The notes: generated by a model from the sequence alone, not told the origin. 64,000 nucleotides of DNA from Macrocybe gigantea (GCA_011319805.1 SJRY01000113.1:84699-148698), one strand, 5' to 3'. Shown: positions 38,192 through 51,386, counted from the first letter of the stretch. Numbers and translations: made by a program.

Positions 38192-39115
38192 GGCGAATCG
38201 AGGGTTGACGACTGACGACACTTTCTCCAAGTCTTATATAGTGACATTGCCATGCAAAATGGAGAAATCGCACAACGAGTCGGCAAAGTCATTGAATGGT
38301 GTGATAGCCTGCCAGCAAGCAGAGCAAATTCGAGCAAATTTGAGCAACCAAGTGAGTAAAGAGCTCCAACTCGCTGAGAGGCCTGGACTCGTTATTTCAC
38401 TTTTTTTCCGAGCCTAGAAGCCTGAGTGGGGGATATGTTGCGTCGGAGAGTCGCGTCACAATCGCGCTGAGAGTTATTGCCCATCAGGCGGCAGATGAGA
38501 AATGAGCAGGCAGCCTACGTTTGAGACTCATTCACGGCGCCGGACGGCAAAGACTTTTATCCCTTATAGAATGCACTGAGCCAAATTCATTTAGGGGGTA
38601 TTCAAGAGATTCTCGCGTACCCTGTGCATCTCAATTCTCGGAGCAGAGTGTATCTGGTTGCCTACCTCATGCAGACGAAAACGAGATAGGTTTGAGTGAT
38701 ATCACATCTGGTGGAGCTGATACTTTTCCTTTGCTCACAACAAGTAAAAAAAAAAGACATGGAAATAGGCAATTTCAGTGATTCAGAGACCTACTCGTTT
38801 TCATCAGACTATTGAGAAAGCGATGCGTTTGTTTGGTCACACATGGTCGGTTGCTTGTTCTCATTTGTCCAAGAAAACATCTTTTGCTCTGGGTCCTGGG
38901 TCTCGCCAGGGCCTTCGGTTATGGGACAAAAATCGAATAGCGAGAGGTCATAGAGTAGCCGAGGCAAGTTCCCGGCCACATCCAAGCGTCCATTCTTTGA
39001 CGATGGAGGAGCCTCAACGTCCGCACCTGAGAGTTTGCTCCATCTAGTGAAGATGATGTAACGAAGAAATGATTAAAAGCGATGCAGACTTCCGCCAGTC
39101 ATCTCTGTCTTAGCG
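38192..39115. other. Divergent upstream region P450-2 / membrane protein
   Basis: Promoters of P450-2 (-) and the small membrane protein (+). A short direct repeat (gagcaaatt units) lies near 38324-38346. No gene seen. Confidence 0.5.
38233..38240 (-). promoter_or_regulatory. TATA-like element of P450-2
   Basis: TATATAAG on the minus strand, about 45 bp upstream of the ATG at 38191. Similar spacing to the element of P450-1. Confidence 0.5.
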
Positions 39116-39758
39116 ATGCTTTCGATCCGTCCACTGTATCTTTTGCTTATTATCGCATCGAATTGTCGGGCGCAGAGTATGATGAGACACCATCGGGGAA
39201 GCTTAGTTGGAAGAGTAATAGCCGGAATAGTGGTCGGTAAGCTCATGCTGTCGTATTCTACTCTGACAGTCTTGACTCCTCAATCATAGCGATACTAGTC
39301 TTCATTCTAGCCATCCTCTTCGTATTGTTTATGCTGCGGAGGAGGAGCGCTCGTCGGAATACTCCCATCGTTGGTCTTCCGCTTGTGGCAGGGCCAATGC
39401 CGAAGCCCCCTTTTGGGCCTGCGGGACCAGCACCTTACAACCCCCATCAAGGCTACTACGGGGATCCGGCCTTTAACTACGGATATCAATCCGCTGCACC
39501 ATTATCGCCACCCCCGTACGCTCTGGGTACGGCCGTCGGCCAAGCGCAGGTTAGATGTTTAGCAGCCTGTCATTCGCATCTAACATTTGACGATTCCATC
39601 AGAATCCATATCCAGATGATCTTCAAATTCAGCCACAGGTGACGTTTCATGCCCCGTACCGAAATGCAGGACTGAAACTCTGAGCCATTGCATTTCAGCG
39701 AGTCGATCCGCCACCGCAGCAGTTACAAAGGCAAGCATGCCGCTCTTCTCGTAAATGA
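39116..39758 (+). CDS. Small single-pass membrane protein with Pro/Tyr-rich tail
   Basis: ATG at 39116 gives a signal peptide (MLSIRPLYLLLIIASNC), a short outside segment with Arg/His, then a transmembrane helix built across an intron (RVIAGIVVAILVFILAILFVLFM) followed by a stop-transfer RRRSARR. The inside tail is rich in Pro, Gly and Tyr (GPAGPAPYNPHQGYYGDP; SPPPYALG). Two more introns (39549-39600 and 39640-39699, approximate) join short exons, stop at 39756-39758. About 135 residues. This layout is common in Agaricomycetes (signal, TM, PPxY-like tail), but no function is known. Polyproline/tyrosine motifs could bind WW or SH3 domains (inference). Confidence 0.72.
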
Positions 39759-41821
39759 CCATGATTTCATTTTCTTTCTGCGAGTAGGATTTATCATACC
39801 ATTGAAATAGCTCGAAGCCGTGAAGGATGTTGTGACATGTCTACATAAAACATTTTCTCGTTATGTTAGTTCATGTATTGCTATTTCCGTTCTTTTCTGT
39901 ATTCAGCCAGTGAAGACGTTGCGCCCTCTCCGCGACGCCTCTCCTGTCATTTTACCCCGTGTTAGCAACGTGATCATTAAGCTTGCAAAACCAGGCTGCG
40001 AATCTCAACTATTCCTGTGGAAACGAAGGTAATCACGGACATGAAGTAATGTGACGTGGGTACGCAGTTGCTAGAGTTATGTCTTTATGTGGTCTCGCGT
40101 TACCAGTGAAACGGCTAGAAGCATGAAATATGGCTTGTTATGCACTAGATACAACCGGCAACCGTCTGCTGTATCCTGACTGCAGCGATATGCAAGGTGT
40201 GCTCTACGCCGGTCACGCCCGACCTTGGCCCAAATTCTCTGAGTACCAGAAAAAAAAGGTGTCGGTTGAAATTGGGATCGATTATCGGCCTGGCGTTAGA
40301 GATTGGGACTGTGGAAGTATGTTAGACATAGATATATTAGTTCATCGGACGCCGTGAGAGCTTCTGCACACGAGTCTTGACACATGATTCAAAACATGAG
40401 ATGACAACGTGCAACGCGCCGACGGATTGGCGGTCCTTCACGAAATATGTGAAGGTGACCCGTATCCTACTCGAGCGTCAGGCGGGCATCGACTCCAAGT
40501 CTCACATTTCAGCTAGTTTATGAACGCTAGTCACGATAGGGTAACTGGGCTGCATATGGTACGAATCAAAATGGTGCGAGTCTCAAGCAACTGAAGGAAA
40601 CTTTACATTTTCGCGGCGCTTCTTTTCTTTATGGGGTTTAGAGAGAGATCGACTTGCGCCTTGTTGGCACATACGGCAATTATGGGATGAAATGATTGAG
40701 ATGAGTACCTCGTGGAATGATTTAAAGGGTGAGGACTTCGGAGGCGCGCTGGAATGCCTGAGGCATCCAAATATGATCTGTTAGACGGAGAAACAAATGC
40801 CAGCGAAGCGAAAAGAAACCGTGCGTTATGTTAGGTCATTCCCTGAGCATTCAAGTGATGAATTCCTGAAATAAAAGCGATATGACATATGACCTTATCC
40901 TATGATCAGAAGCCGAGTTCCATCGAAGTATGGTTCGGATTCCTACACCGGCATTGTTGGCACGATTTCCGCCGCGCAACCGATTAAAAGCGTTAGAAAG
41001 AACGTATTCTGATTAGTCAGATTGTGTAGAGGCATTGATGCTGGGGTTGTCACCACAAAAGAAGAGAGTGAAAATGGCTCGTTGGAACGGGGTAATCGGA
41101 TTGTGAATCCTGAGTAACCAAATGCCTGGCTGCTTATTTTCTGTAACGCAGATAAAATAAGTTGATCGTGACAAGAAAAGAAAAGCAAACAGGTTTCAGG
41201 GCATATTCGCGGAGTCGGAGTTCAAATTGCAAATGAATTTTTTTCCACGAGGTCAAGAGTGGTCATGTCACAGGCTCTTCGCGAAAAAGCATTGTTCGGC
41301 ATGAGCAGAAGAAAAAAGATGCTGAATCGCTGCGACAGCATTGTGACATGGCGCAAAGATGTCCGATCAGCTTCCGTGCCATCAAATGGGTCGAAGTGAA
41401 TGGATTGACACATTGTACTGAAGGCTCAGAGTGCCGACAATGTCAGATCAAAATGCAAAGGACATCTCCGTCCAGACAAGCACTAATTTCGTAGACAGTG
41501 CAAAGGTCAAAGTATCGGAGCTCACCGGGTTTTACGGCGATCGAACTTCCACTAACTCGACTGGCATCCCACGGCAGGGGCGACGGCGCATTGTTGTTGC
41601 CGAAGCGAATGAGAGAGAAGACGACTTTCCCAAGGCAGTTGTGGATTAGACTTAGGACAACAACAGCAAAGAAAATATGCAGCATACAGAGCATAGTGAT
41701 ACAATAGATACCAGGCGCATCAGAATTTGACGCAATAGCCTGAAATAGTGCAAGAAGAGAGTGACTTGAATACACGTTCTTGGAGTAAGCTGCGAGGAAG
41801 TTTCTCGCGGCACTAGCATGC
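39759..41821. other. Convergent intergenic region, no gene recognised
   Basis: About 2 kb between two gene 3' ends. A 75-codon ATG open stretch at 40130-40357 and a hydrophobic stretch on the minus strand at 41443-41832 have no domain, paralogue or splice support. No repeat or transposon signature seen. Confidence 0.45.
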
Positions 41822-44405
41822 CTAGTCGACAAGTCTCAGCATATCGCCTTCGAACCGAATACGGCCCTTATCATGGAGTGCAGCTACGGCTTTGACGACC
41901 TCCGTTGTATCGAAGTCTTCGTGTTTGTCCAACGGCATAGCCGCGTTGAGATACGTCAACAAGGCTGAGACAGACATGTCATCTGTTGCTTCATAGGTTG
42001 TCGAAAAGAGATAGTCGATTGATGCAAAGATGAAATGACGCCTAAAACGGAAGGAAGTTAGCCAACGAAGTGACGTTCATGCAGGAAAGGGAAAGGTGAC
42101 CCGGGGCATGATCGCTATCGCATTATTCATCGGAGAAAAATGTTTTTTCCTTTTTTTTCTGCTTACCTTCCGGCGGGAGAATCCAGATCTGCCAAACCTA
42201 TGGGCCAAGGACGCCGCATCGAGTTTCGAACGGTGGGCCTGACAAATGGCCGTTGTTGTAGGCGTTCGTCCTCTTCGATCGCGTCACCTTCAGCATCGGC
42301 GTCTCCTCCAGCATCAGGATCATGAATCCATAGGCGGCTTGGCCTGGAAGAGGAAGTGGCGTGTGACGGAGACGCGACGCGCTGAGTGGAGCCTCGGGCA
42401 TCAGGTCGACACATCGGAGACACGTGGCTAGCGTATCCATTTCGGCTTTGGCCTGGCTGTGGTTGAACGTAGCACTCAGGATGTCGATTCGGTCTGGGCG
42501 AGCTTTGTCGTTGTCGAAGTGGCGATTGATGGTGCTGCTGTTGCGGCGCCGAGGAGGGAAGTTAACCATACCATGACGGTTATCTTTGTGGCGTTCGGCT
42601 GTTCTAGTTTCTGGCTTTCGGGAGTTGTCGTCCTCCGGTTCCGAGTCGATGCCCTCTTCAGATTCGGGGTCTTCTGAGGCATCGCCGGCATCAGACATGG
42701 TGTGGTCCTTGTTATCTTGGAACATGTCCTTCTTCGCTTTGTAGTCGGCAATCACCGCTGCTTTCTCTGCTCGGCGTTGACTTGAGAGGGCACAAATGTC
42801 GTCGTAGCGCAGGGATAAAGAATTGGGCATGAACAATTAGCGAGGACAAACAAGTGAAAATTAGACGAAGACTTACTGCCTCGCGAGGCATTTGCTACGG
42901 TGTTGGAGCCAAGGATAGGCGCAGTAGGAGCTGTCCTGGCGAAGCTGAACCCATTTTTGGCAGAGAGAGCAAAATACGCGGTTAGGTTCGACTTCACCGA
43001 TGAGGTGATCAGCACGGAGGGTGGCTGCTCTTTGTTCGGCATTGCGGCGACGGGATTCGTGAGCCGGGGCGTAATTACCAGGCGTGAGGTCTAAAAATGA
43101 TGAAGGTGAGACCACAGTCGGTCCTCGACCGCTTGAGGGCTGTGCGTGGCATGTTCGCGCGAAGGGATACAGGTGGGACTGAGGCCGATCCTGATGCTGA
43201 ACGAGAAGACGAAGAAAAACCACCATGCGATGGCAGATGATCAGCAGGCGGTGGCGGTATCGTCAGTTCACGTGTAGACGAAGGCCTAACAAAGGCAAGG
43301 TAGACAAAAGGTAAAATACTGCTCCAAAGAAAGACAAAGCCAATGACATACGGCATGTTGGAGGGACCCTTCTGGCAGGAAGCGCGATGCTGGAGCCACT
43401 TTTGGACAGCTTGAAGGTGATCATCGGGGTCGACAGCAATCCATCTGTCACACATGTTGCAGAGGACTCGCTCCGCGTCAAACTTGCGCACGTCAGGATC
43501 TTTAGAAAAAAGGGTGTTGCGCTCCTCGAGGGCATAGACATTCTTGCTGTTTCTGAAATAGACAGATCCGATCAGACGAACGACGAGAGTGACGTAGAAA
43601 GTTTACAAACATCTTCTTTGCAAGACAGCTCTTGCGGTGAGCATCCCATGGGATGGAGCAATAGGTAGAGTTCGGGCGTAGACGAATCCATTTGTCGCAA
43701 GAGGCACAAAGTACGCGGTAAGCTTCGAACTGGGCGACGTAGGGGTCAGAGCGAAGATATTCGATTCGCTCTTCCTCGGTGCGTTTAGCGCGTCGGCGCT
43801 TAGCTGGCGGGTGCGCGAGGGCTTCGGCGGTGCTCTCGGGCGTGTATATAACCGGATCCCCGGATGCAACGTGAGGTGCTGTTCCACTGAGGAATGACGA
43901 TGTAAATCGGGTGAATACGCTACCAAAACGAGGAAAACAAGCCTAACCATGAATGACGATGGGCCTCCCAATGCTTCAAGGTAAAACCACCTGTCTGTTC
44001 ATCGCGGAAAGACACGCCGCCACCGCATACTTCGCATATGACGCGACCGGTTTCATACTCGCCTTGCGGCGAGTGCGGGTTCTGACGACCGCGAGGCAAG
44101 GCGAATGATGCCTCATCGCGATCATCGGGAGGATCCTTGCGTTTCAACGACGGCCTATGGGATGTACATGTGATTACACATAAGCTGAAGAGAAGAGAAA
44201 TCATACGACACGTCTCCAGGAGGCGTTGGTGACGGTGAAGAATGGCGTCTGTTGCAAGAGTAATGAAATAGTGGTCAACGGAGAGTTTTGGAGGCTTACG
44301 AGCTGACGGAGAGTTGGGACATGAACGGGGATGATTGGGGAAGGTGGGAGGATGAGGAGAAGAGGTCGGGCTTTTAGCGTTTGAGATATTCGGGTCCAAA
44401 AGCAT
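41822..44405 (-). CDS. Protein with four C2HC zinc-binding repeats
   Basis: ATG at 44405 (MLLDPNISNAKSPTSS). Splicing about ten exons gives four copies of a module C-x2-C-x(19-21)-H-x3-C with Trp two residues before the His: ICEVCGGG...HWEAHRHSC, LCASCDKWIRL...WDAHRKSC, LCNMCDRWIAV...WLQHRASC and FCSLCQKWVQL...WLQHRSKC. Charged linkers separate them. The C-terminal part has an acidic Ser/Glu-rich segment and ends in a well-formed block (TYLNAAMPLDKHEDFDTTEV...GRIRFEGDMLRLVD), stop at 41822-41824. The second Cys-His pair of finger 1 is completed across an intron. I know no assigned function. Nucleic-acid or protein binding by zinc knuckles is the obvious guess. The gene at 48.4-49.6 kb carries the same module. 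Confidence 0.72.
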
Positions 44406-45969
44406 AATCCAACTTTGAATGAAACCAACGAGCTTAGCACACAACGGAATTTAATCAAATAAAAATAAAAAAAGAAAAAACATACGTCCACATCCTCTTG
44501 TTATCTGGTTCAAACTCCGCGATATTGCCCAAATTCGTGACCCTGTCACACTGCCGAGGAACCCAACATATCCTTTTTTGGCATTCCTTGTGCATTCTCG
44601 AACAGAACCTGCGCTTTAACAAGCTAACTCATGATGAAAAGAATAATCTTAACTCCTCTCCTTATAGATCATTCCCGGAAGGCTACCAATTTTTACCTAA
44701 AATCACAGGAGGTATGTCGTCGGATCAAATTCATCGTTGACATACACGTCTTACTTTTCTCTAAATCCTCATGATACTGCTTCACTTCTCGAATTTTTAT
44801 CACGCCAATTTCCAAACTATCTCTGGTCCATCAACTCCTCGACTGCTGCCCGTCACCTTTCCACTTTCTCCGAGGAGCTAGCGCCCTTCTGTCCCGAAAG
44901 AGACGCTCAGACTGCCCCTTTCGCTGTGCATATGTTCCGGATCAACACCTTGTTTCCATGTCCTCGATGCTGACTTGCTGATAAGGGAAACCACTTCTTG
45001 ACAGAACAAGTGCCTGGAAGGCGATGTGTCTATTATCGATGTCATACAGGAACTGACTCGGAGTTCCTTTCGCCGGTCCTTCGCTTTTTCTTGCCTTCCA
45101 TTCACCAAATCAAGCGGCTGACGTGTTTTCGGCCCATACACACCGACTTGATTAAGCCGTCACTTGCGTCGAGCGATTCTCGTCTTATCCAGGGATCTTG
45201 TTGCCGCCACTAACCCCACACGCCTACGTTCACGTTCCCAAGTGACTAGAAGACGCCAAGTTTCTGATATCACATGAAACTATATACATGCCTATATATG
45301 AGCCTTTACGAAACAAAAAAAACAACTGGTCTGACATCGTGCAAAAGGCGACTTCGTCAAAGGAAACAAATAAGCTTTTTCTCTGCTCCATGTGCACATT
45401 GTCTATGTCAAGCAAACTGATGGAACGAAATGGTCCCCTATCCATTCGGACATCTTTCCCGTTGTACCATGCGTGTGCATCTTTCATCGCCCTGGCTTTC
45501 ATGGATGAAACTTTTGTGAATTATAGATCGTGCGTCCCCTCATCGAAACGCGGCGAAATATGCCCTTCCCTTATATCCGCACTGTGCTGGCTCACATGTT
45601 TCCGTCGTGGTCAGTTGCGCTTCGACCCGAAACCTGCGTCTCGCGCGGTTTCATTTTCGTAGTCTATCCGCCGTCTTTTCTGGATTCGATGGCGGGAATC
45701 ATGATGCAAACTCTATTATCGAGAGATCAGGTAGATAAAATACAAACAGACAGTGCTACATCCACTCCTGTACCAATTGTGCCTCGTTGTCCTTCCGGAA
45801 ATGTCCCTACGGCTCCTCTTTTGGATTCTCGAGAGACCCACATGAGCGAAAAAAATGCTACCAAGAGGAGTGCAGGCGAATTGGTGTGAGTGACCATCAC
45901 GATCGCATGATACCGCCTATGGATTCCCCCTCACCGCACGATCGCCGGCCGACCCATTCATTCATTCAT
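44406..45969. other. Region without a recognised gene
   Basis: Plus-strand open segments at 44740-45120 (NSSTAARHLSTFSEELAPF...; GDVSIIDVIQELTRSSFRR) look weakly coding and could be pieces of an unrecognised or decayed gene, but no complete model can be made. An (attc)n microsatellite lies at about 45957-45971. Confidence 0.35.
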
Positions 45970-47261
45970 TCAGACCTTGCCATATTCACCCTCCTCCAGG
46001 AACATGCTCATGCGTCTCACGATCTCTTCCAGCGCCGCCAGCCACTTGGTTAGCTCCGCGTCGAGTTTCTCGACAGAACCGCCTTGAGCTAATCGCGCGT
46101 AAAACTCGTTCCGCCGGGGCACGGCTCGTATGGCGACCTGAGTTAAATCAGCATGCAATCGTCAGAAAGAAGCAGGATGCAACAAAGCCAGATGTTTAGT
46201 TTTTTTCAGCCCATGCCGTGAACGGACAATGCTGTAGAAAGATGTGGCCATCGATCACGAACTTTGCCACACATATACCTCGGTATACCCCACTGATTGG
46301 GGCCCAAATAGGTTGCGTGGGATCAAGGAGGCTGAAAAGAATTGGCTCGCATGTCAGCTCGGCCACGGTCGGGTAAGAAAGTCGGTTTCATTACCATCGG
46401 GGAAGGCAAAGCCGGATGTGTTGGCACATTTGATAGAGCCAGACTGAAAAAAAGAAATGATATTGTTGGGGGACTTACCGCAACCGCAGAGCGAATGAGA
46501 AATGTGTGGTATTGTCTCAGGATGGCATCGTACGATCGCTTGAAACAGATGCGCAACTCGGCAGAAGTGTCATTTTGCATGTTTTGAAGCGCTTGGCAGG
46601 TGAATGCCAAACCCCTGAGCAGGCGAATAGATTAGTGTAGATCAGGTTTTGACGAATGCCGGATATCAGACGGTGAGCAAGTGTAAGACGGACAGATCGA
46701 TTGAACAGTGAGGATACGGTTTCGCTCACCTCATGAGACGAACTAGGCAAGCAGTTCCATATCTCTGGTTTTCGCTAGTATCATTTCTGACTAGCTCCTC
46801 GAGCGTAGCCGATACTTCGGGAGCATCCTCGAAGCGGCTGCGCACACCCTATCATTTCGACCAAGGTGTCAGTCATCCTTTAGTGCATATACAAGGAATC
46901 CACAGGCCTGGATGTTGTTGCGTAAATCGGTCTGGATGAACCCAAAGATCATACTTCCGAAAAGATCTAGAAAAGAGAGAAAGTCGGCGTGAAACTTCTG
47001 CTCTTCTAAGTCCTCGGTGATACATGAAAAGCAAATGCACTATCCAGCGAGCTAGGGAAAGGCACAAGTCATCGAAACTCCACTTACCAAAAAGATTCAC
47101 AAAGTCGTCCGATGCTTCAAGGAACTGTTCCGTGTCCACACCATCCACAGTGATAGGGACATCTGCAAAAGACTGTTGTGACAGCCGTGTCGTCAGCCGA
47201 GTTGGTGGGATACATGGGAATGTGCAGCCTTTGCGGTTTCAAAATATGGGGTCATGGTCAT
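45970..47261 (-). CDS. Glycolipid transfer protein (GLTP domain)
   Basis: Soluble cytosolic carrier of glycosphingolipids between membranes. ATG at 47261 (MTMTPYFETAK). A 56-nt intron with a GC donor (47173-47228) joins it to SFADVPITVDGVDTEQFLEASDDFVNLF, the standard GLTP opening. The next exon gives DLFGSMIFGFIQTDLRNNIQ, where the DxxxN lipid-headgroup residues lie. Then VRSRFEDAPEVSATLEELV, and LAFTCQALQNM with RSYDAILRQYHTFLIRSAV holding the family His, and the C-terminal RAVPRRNEFYARLA. Stop at 45970-45972. About 205 residues, standard GLTP size. The tryptophan that normally stacks the sugar (usually in WLKRGL) is not obvious in my model, where the segment reads LMRGLAF. Confidence 0.87.
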
Positions 47262-48430
47262 TGTGGAAGATGATGAGCTCGCCGACCACGCAGCCGCCAT
47301 GCGCGCCTCAGTCCGACGGGGCTGCTCCAAGGTCTGGGTTAATTTCGTCACCCCACGTGATCAGAGTTTGGGCAAGCCGAACTATTCACTCTCTTCCGCT
47401 CTCCGAAGAATCGGACGACGATGCCAGGCCGGCAACACTGCCATCGCTGCCACAGAAACAGCTCAGAAGAGCGGTCTTGTTGATTGACTGAATGACCCTG
47501 CTGTCTGCGCTTTGATATTACCAATGTTCCCCAAAAGTGCCTTGCGATTATTTTTTTTCCCAAGTGAGGAATGTTAACTTCTGATGAATTCTATGGCTTA
47601 TCCAACGACGCAAGCTTTCCGACAAATTATGAAAAAGGAGAGGGAGCACTGTCAAGGTATTTTCATTTATCATCGACTACCTGCTCTGTGCAAGATCATT
47701 GTTTTTTTTTTTCTTCCCGCGACTATATACCCAGAACTCGGCGTTGAAGGAAACTACTCACCCCATCTGACAACAGCTGGTCTTTACGACAATTTCTTCC
47801 TGCCGTCAAACACCTGTTAACCGTGAAGATTGTCATTTCCGGGTTTCACGTGTATCGATTTGAAGTGCAAAAGCGTACATCGATCTCAGATTGGCCACAG
47901 CCGCCGAGCGTCCGTCTCGTGTTCTCTAGGTGACTGACTTTTATCACATATTGAGCACGCACTAATTACTTTTCGTCCTGCAGTGCAAAAGCCCTTTCCT
48001 CGAGACGCAGCGCGACCGTGCTCCCTCATTTCGTGTGTTCACTTTGACCGTGGAGCTTTCTACCGGTTGCGCTCGTTTCCCAAAACTAGGCCACTCCTAC
48101 TCACTTGGCCTTACATTGAAGCCATGTGATATGTGAAGCACATCGATTGGCCACCGATTTCCAGTATGACACCTTCGAGGAATGCTGTGTCCAACAGTTG
48201 CGATTTTGCAATCACGTGTGTCATATGTATGCTGACTGTGAAAAAGGTGTTGTATTCTAAACAGAAACGTCGCTCGTCTTGCCGCCACGTCTCCAGGTGC
48301 AGGCTACTGCAGATTTAGACGGACACGAAAAATGTTTTCGCCGATAGAAGATCATTATTGCCCGAGTGTTACATGTATGTTAGGTATGTATATATTCTAC
48401 ATATGTGACCCAAATATTCACGCTCAGAAT
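47262..48430. other. Intergenic upstream of GLTP gene
   Basis: Promoter of the GLTP gene and 3' flank of the C2HC-repeat gene B. Open stretches overlap on both strands and lack domains. No gene called. Confidence 0.45.
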
Positions 48431-49606
48431 TCAAACGCGACCGCCACTCTTCAGTCCAGCGAGGAACTGCGCAGCTTGCAAAATTTCGGTTTCGACACCC
48501 TCTGCACAAGGTAGGCTATGCTCGCCGTAGTTTGTCGCAAGATCAAGGCGATTGGAATATCGGTATCGTCCCGCCTTCTCCGGGTCTCCTGAATAACGCG
48601 GCTTAGGGACTTCTTGACCGCGTTGCATAATCTTCACTCACCATCGGAGAATGGGCTGCTGGTCCAGTAGTCATTGCCAGCATGATAATAGTCGGGACCT
48701 GCCGACAGGCCTCTCCGTTCATCAAAGCGTGTGTCGCTAACGTGTGGCGCGGCATCGGCAACCACGGACGGCGGTTCTATTGAATACTGGCGAAAGGCAC
48801 AGCCCGAGTCTAGGTTCGCGACTTGTTCAGAGCAGGGAGGGAAACGGTCTGTCTTCAAAGTCCATGCACTTGTGGAATTTTGAGGAAGTGATGACACAGC
48901 TTGCGCGACATCCTCAGACATCGCGCATCTTCTGCGCTCTTAGGTGCGCCAGCTTTCGGTCGTTGTGCCATGCGTTTCGGCTGCCCAATCTCTCCCTGTG
49001 CGAGTGTCAATTCGCGCTCCCCTGCAGAAAAATGCACATGAACGTTACCTTTCTCGCCTTCTCCTCCCAGCGGCGTATCGCATGACACTTACTCCGGTGT
49101 TTTATCCACAGGCCAGGATAAAACTTAGAACGTTTATCGAGCTTGATACGCCTCCCACATCCTCTGCAATTCAGGCTCGTTTCTTCCACATCCGTGCTCC
49201 ATTCGTCATCCTCTAGCGCTTGTCTTCGTTGGTTCTCATCCATGACGTGCTTATTACGCTTGCGGGTTTTCTGAGTGGCTGCGGTTATCTTTGCTGACTT
49301 CGCGGGGGTGCTTCGCCGCATCGGCCCGGACCGTTTAACATCCTGTATCGATGTCGAGGGCCCATTTGAGCGCAACCGAGTGTCCCTAGAACGAGTGGTA
49401 AGTTTGGGACGAAGAACACCGTGTGGAAGCGACACTTACACTGGCGCACTCCCGGGACACGAGTGCATGTGCTGGGCAGCAAGACGCAACACTTCGCCCC
49501 TGGTTGCGGTTTCGGTGCAGTTGAATACGTAACCGCACCGCGTACATTGCGAAGCATCTGAAGGCATGGAAGGCGCGACGGCTTGGGTTTGGAGTTTGAC
49601 TGGCAT
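48431..49606 (-). CDS. Second protein with C2HC zinc-binding repeats
   Basis: ATG at 49606 (MPVKLQTQAVAPSMPS). The first exon carries QCTRCGYVFNC...AAQHMHSC and the second NCRGCGRRIKLDK...WIKHRSKC, the same C-x2-C-x(19-21)-H-x3-C module as in the 41.8-44.4 kb gene. A basic linker (KITAATQKTRKRNKHV) lies between them. Downstream exons (about 48640-48990 and 48431-48630) encode a Ser/Asp-rich tail with YSGDPEKAGRYRYSNRLDL near the end, stop at 48431-48433. The join between the second and third exon is uncertain (an intron of about 54 nt from near 49046 is assumed). Function unknown. Two copies 4 kb apart on the same strand suggest tandem spread of the family. Confidence 0.62.
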
Positions 49607-50047
49607 CGACCTCACGTAAAGCGGGCGGGATTGGGGACTGGAACTATTGAGAGGTAAGAGAAGTAAAGGTGAAGGGTCTTAAATACCTCGAACAACGCAT
49701 GGTCCTCACGTTGGAATACACGTGCTTGAAATTTCCAACCATTGTTTTGAAGGGGCAATCTGTGGCCCGCTGTCGTAGTGCACTCCGATATATGGGAATT
49801 TCGTCCTGCGCGGAAGACAATGCTCTGTTAGCTGGTCAACCACTTTGGCCCTCAAGATGTGGTGGCTGTACGAACCGCTTTCTTTGTCTCGTGTGGTCGT
49901 GACGGTTCACTCTTTTGATCTCTTGATTTGGTATTTGAACGTCGATGTGGGCGCTTTATTGATCGATGGACTCGATAAAGATAAAGAATGACAGACATGA
50001 TCCTGCCAAAAATGCTGTATAAAGAAGCTTCCTCCTCGACTCAGTGC
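49607..50047. other. Intergenic, no gene recognised
   Basis: Upstream of C2HC gene B and downstream of the small zinc-finger-like ORF. Nothing else seen. Confidence 0.5.
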
Positions 50048-50427
50048 CTACATCGATATCGCCAGTGCAGTGCATTGACCATGAGAATTAGGAGGCCAGC
50101 TTGGCCTTGGCGGGACCGCTTTGACATAGTACTTTGATTCTTCCTGTGTGGCTTTATACAGCTTTGAATGTCGCTTCACATGATGTTTGATGGCGCTATT
50201 GTTGCTCCCCAGGTCGCGAGTGGGGCACATCCTTAGCGAATGGTCGCGTTCCTGGAATTGCTTTGGGAGACGAACGTATGCATGGTGAACCAAATACATG
50301 CTGTGAACTTGCTACATTTACATGGCGGAAGATCACCAGGCCTTGAAGGAGAGTCGCCCCAAAGACGTTTACAGCTTTGACAGAAAACGAGGCAGGCTCT
50401 CTGACATTTTTGAGCATCAAACGTCAT
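50048..50427 (-). CDS. Small cysteine-rich, zinc-finger-like protein (tentative)
   Basis: ATG at 50427 gives KCQRACLVFCQSCKRLWGD, with a CxxC pair. A second open part (50048-50250) gives CPTRDLGSNNSAIKHHVKRH, which resembles the second half of a zinc finger (HxxxH), then a short basic tail. A candidate intron with a GTAAAT donor lies between them, but I could not find an acceptor that keeps the phase, so the model is incomplete or the gene is broken. Placed next to the C2HC-repeat genes, it may be a relative. Low confidence. Confidence 0.33.
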
Positions 50428-51386
50428 CAATCGATAGAACAGACGCTGCACGAGTCACATACATCCGTGCGGCTGGAACGTGAGTTTATTCCGAACACGC
50501 CAGAGCGAGGCAGCTTAATTAGCTCGGTGGAATGTGACAAGGCCACACATGAGGCTGTCAGCGCTATCGCCTCGACATAGACTTGGCCACAAAAACCACT
50601 CCCATTCAGGCCAAGGGGTAAAATTGAGGACAACAATATAGGCCTATGTGGACACAAGAAGGCCATGCACGTCTTTTCAGATGACTGTGGCCTGAGCCGT
50701 CTCGGTGGGCACTGAGTTATCGTCCGTCGTCCCTGACGGAAGGAGATCGGCGCTTTGTTTCCTGCAGGGTGACATTACGTAAGGTCAAAGCGGGAAGATC
50801 ATGAGGACTAGGTGCGTGGGAGTTATGTAATTGCGCAGTCCACCATGTCGTCCAGGATACTAACATCGCTCAGTCACTTCTGCTCGTTGTTTCCATGTCG
50901 CCGATTGCCTGGTGTACCTGGGGCTGCTCTATTCGACTCCGAGGCCGTCGCTTTTCGACTGCGCAGATATTCCGCAGGTCCATGTCTCAGCACAGTGAGA
51001 GTCTCGGAAAACGTTGTGCCCTACATCCGGCTACCTTTGTTGGTCCGATGATCCAGAAATTTTTTGTGGTCCTGGCCCACGCTCAGCAATGTTCAGTGTT
51101 GGGAATGGTCTCTAGCGAGGAGAGGCGTAGTGGTTGTGGATGACTTTCGTATTTCTTTTGTTGCTAGTGGATGCTGTTTCGCCATGTGATATATCTTTCA
51201 AGCCGTGCATGGGAGCGCGACGGAAACAAAAGGAAATGATCGATGATGGGAATGTGTCAGGAAGACGGCGGCCATTGAATTTCCCATCAAGTCTTTCAGC
51301 GACTTAGGGGGTGTCCAAGACCATTCCGGTGTGAAATAAGAAGCGAGAAACAACGCTCTGTCTCCTTAGGCTATTTTTTCTCAACG
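50428..51386. other. Upstream region of TF2
   Basis: About 1 kb before the TF2 start codon at 51387. No gene or repeat recognised. Confidence 0.5.

Noticed and set aside
45955..45972. (attc)n microsatellite as an element of interest
   Set aside because: Only about four units next to a gene end; ordinary simple repeat.
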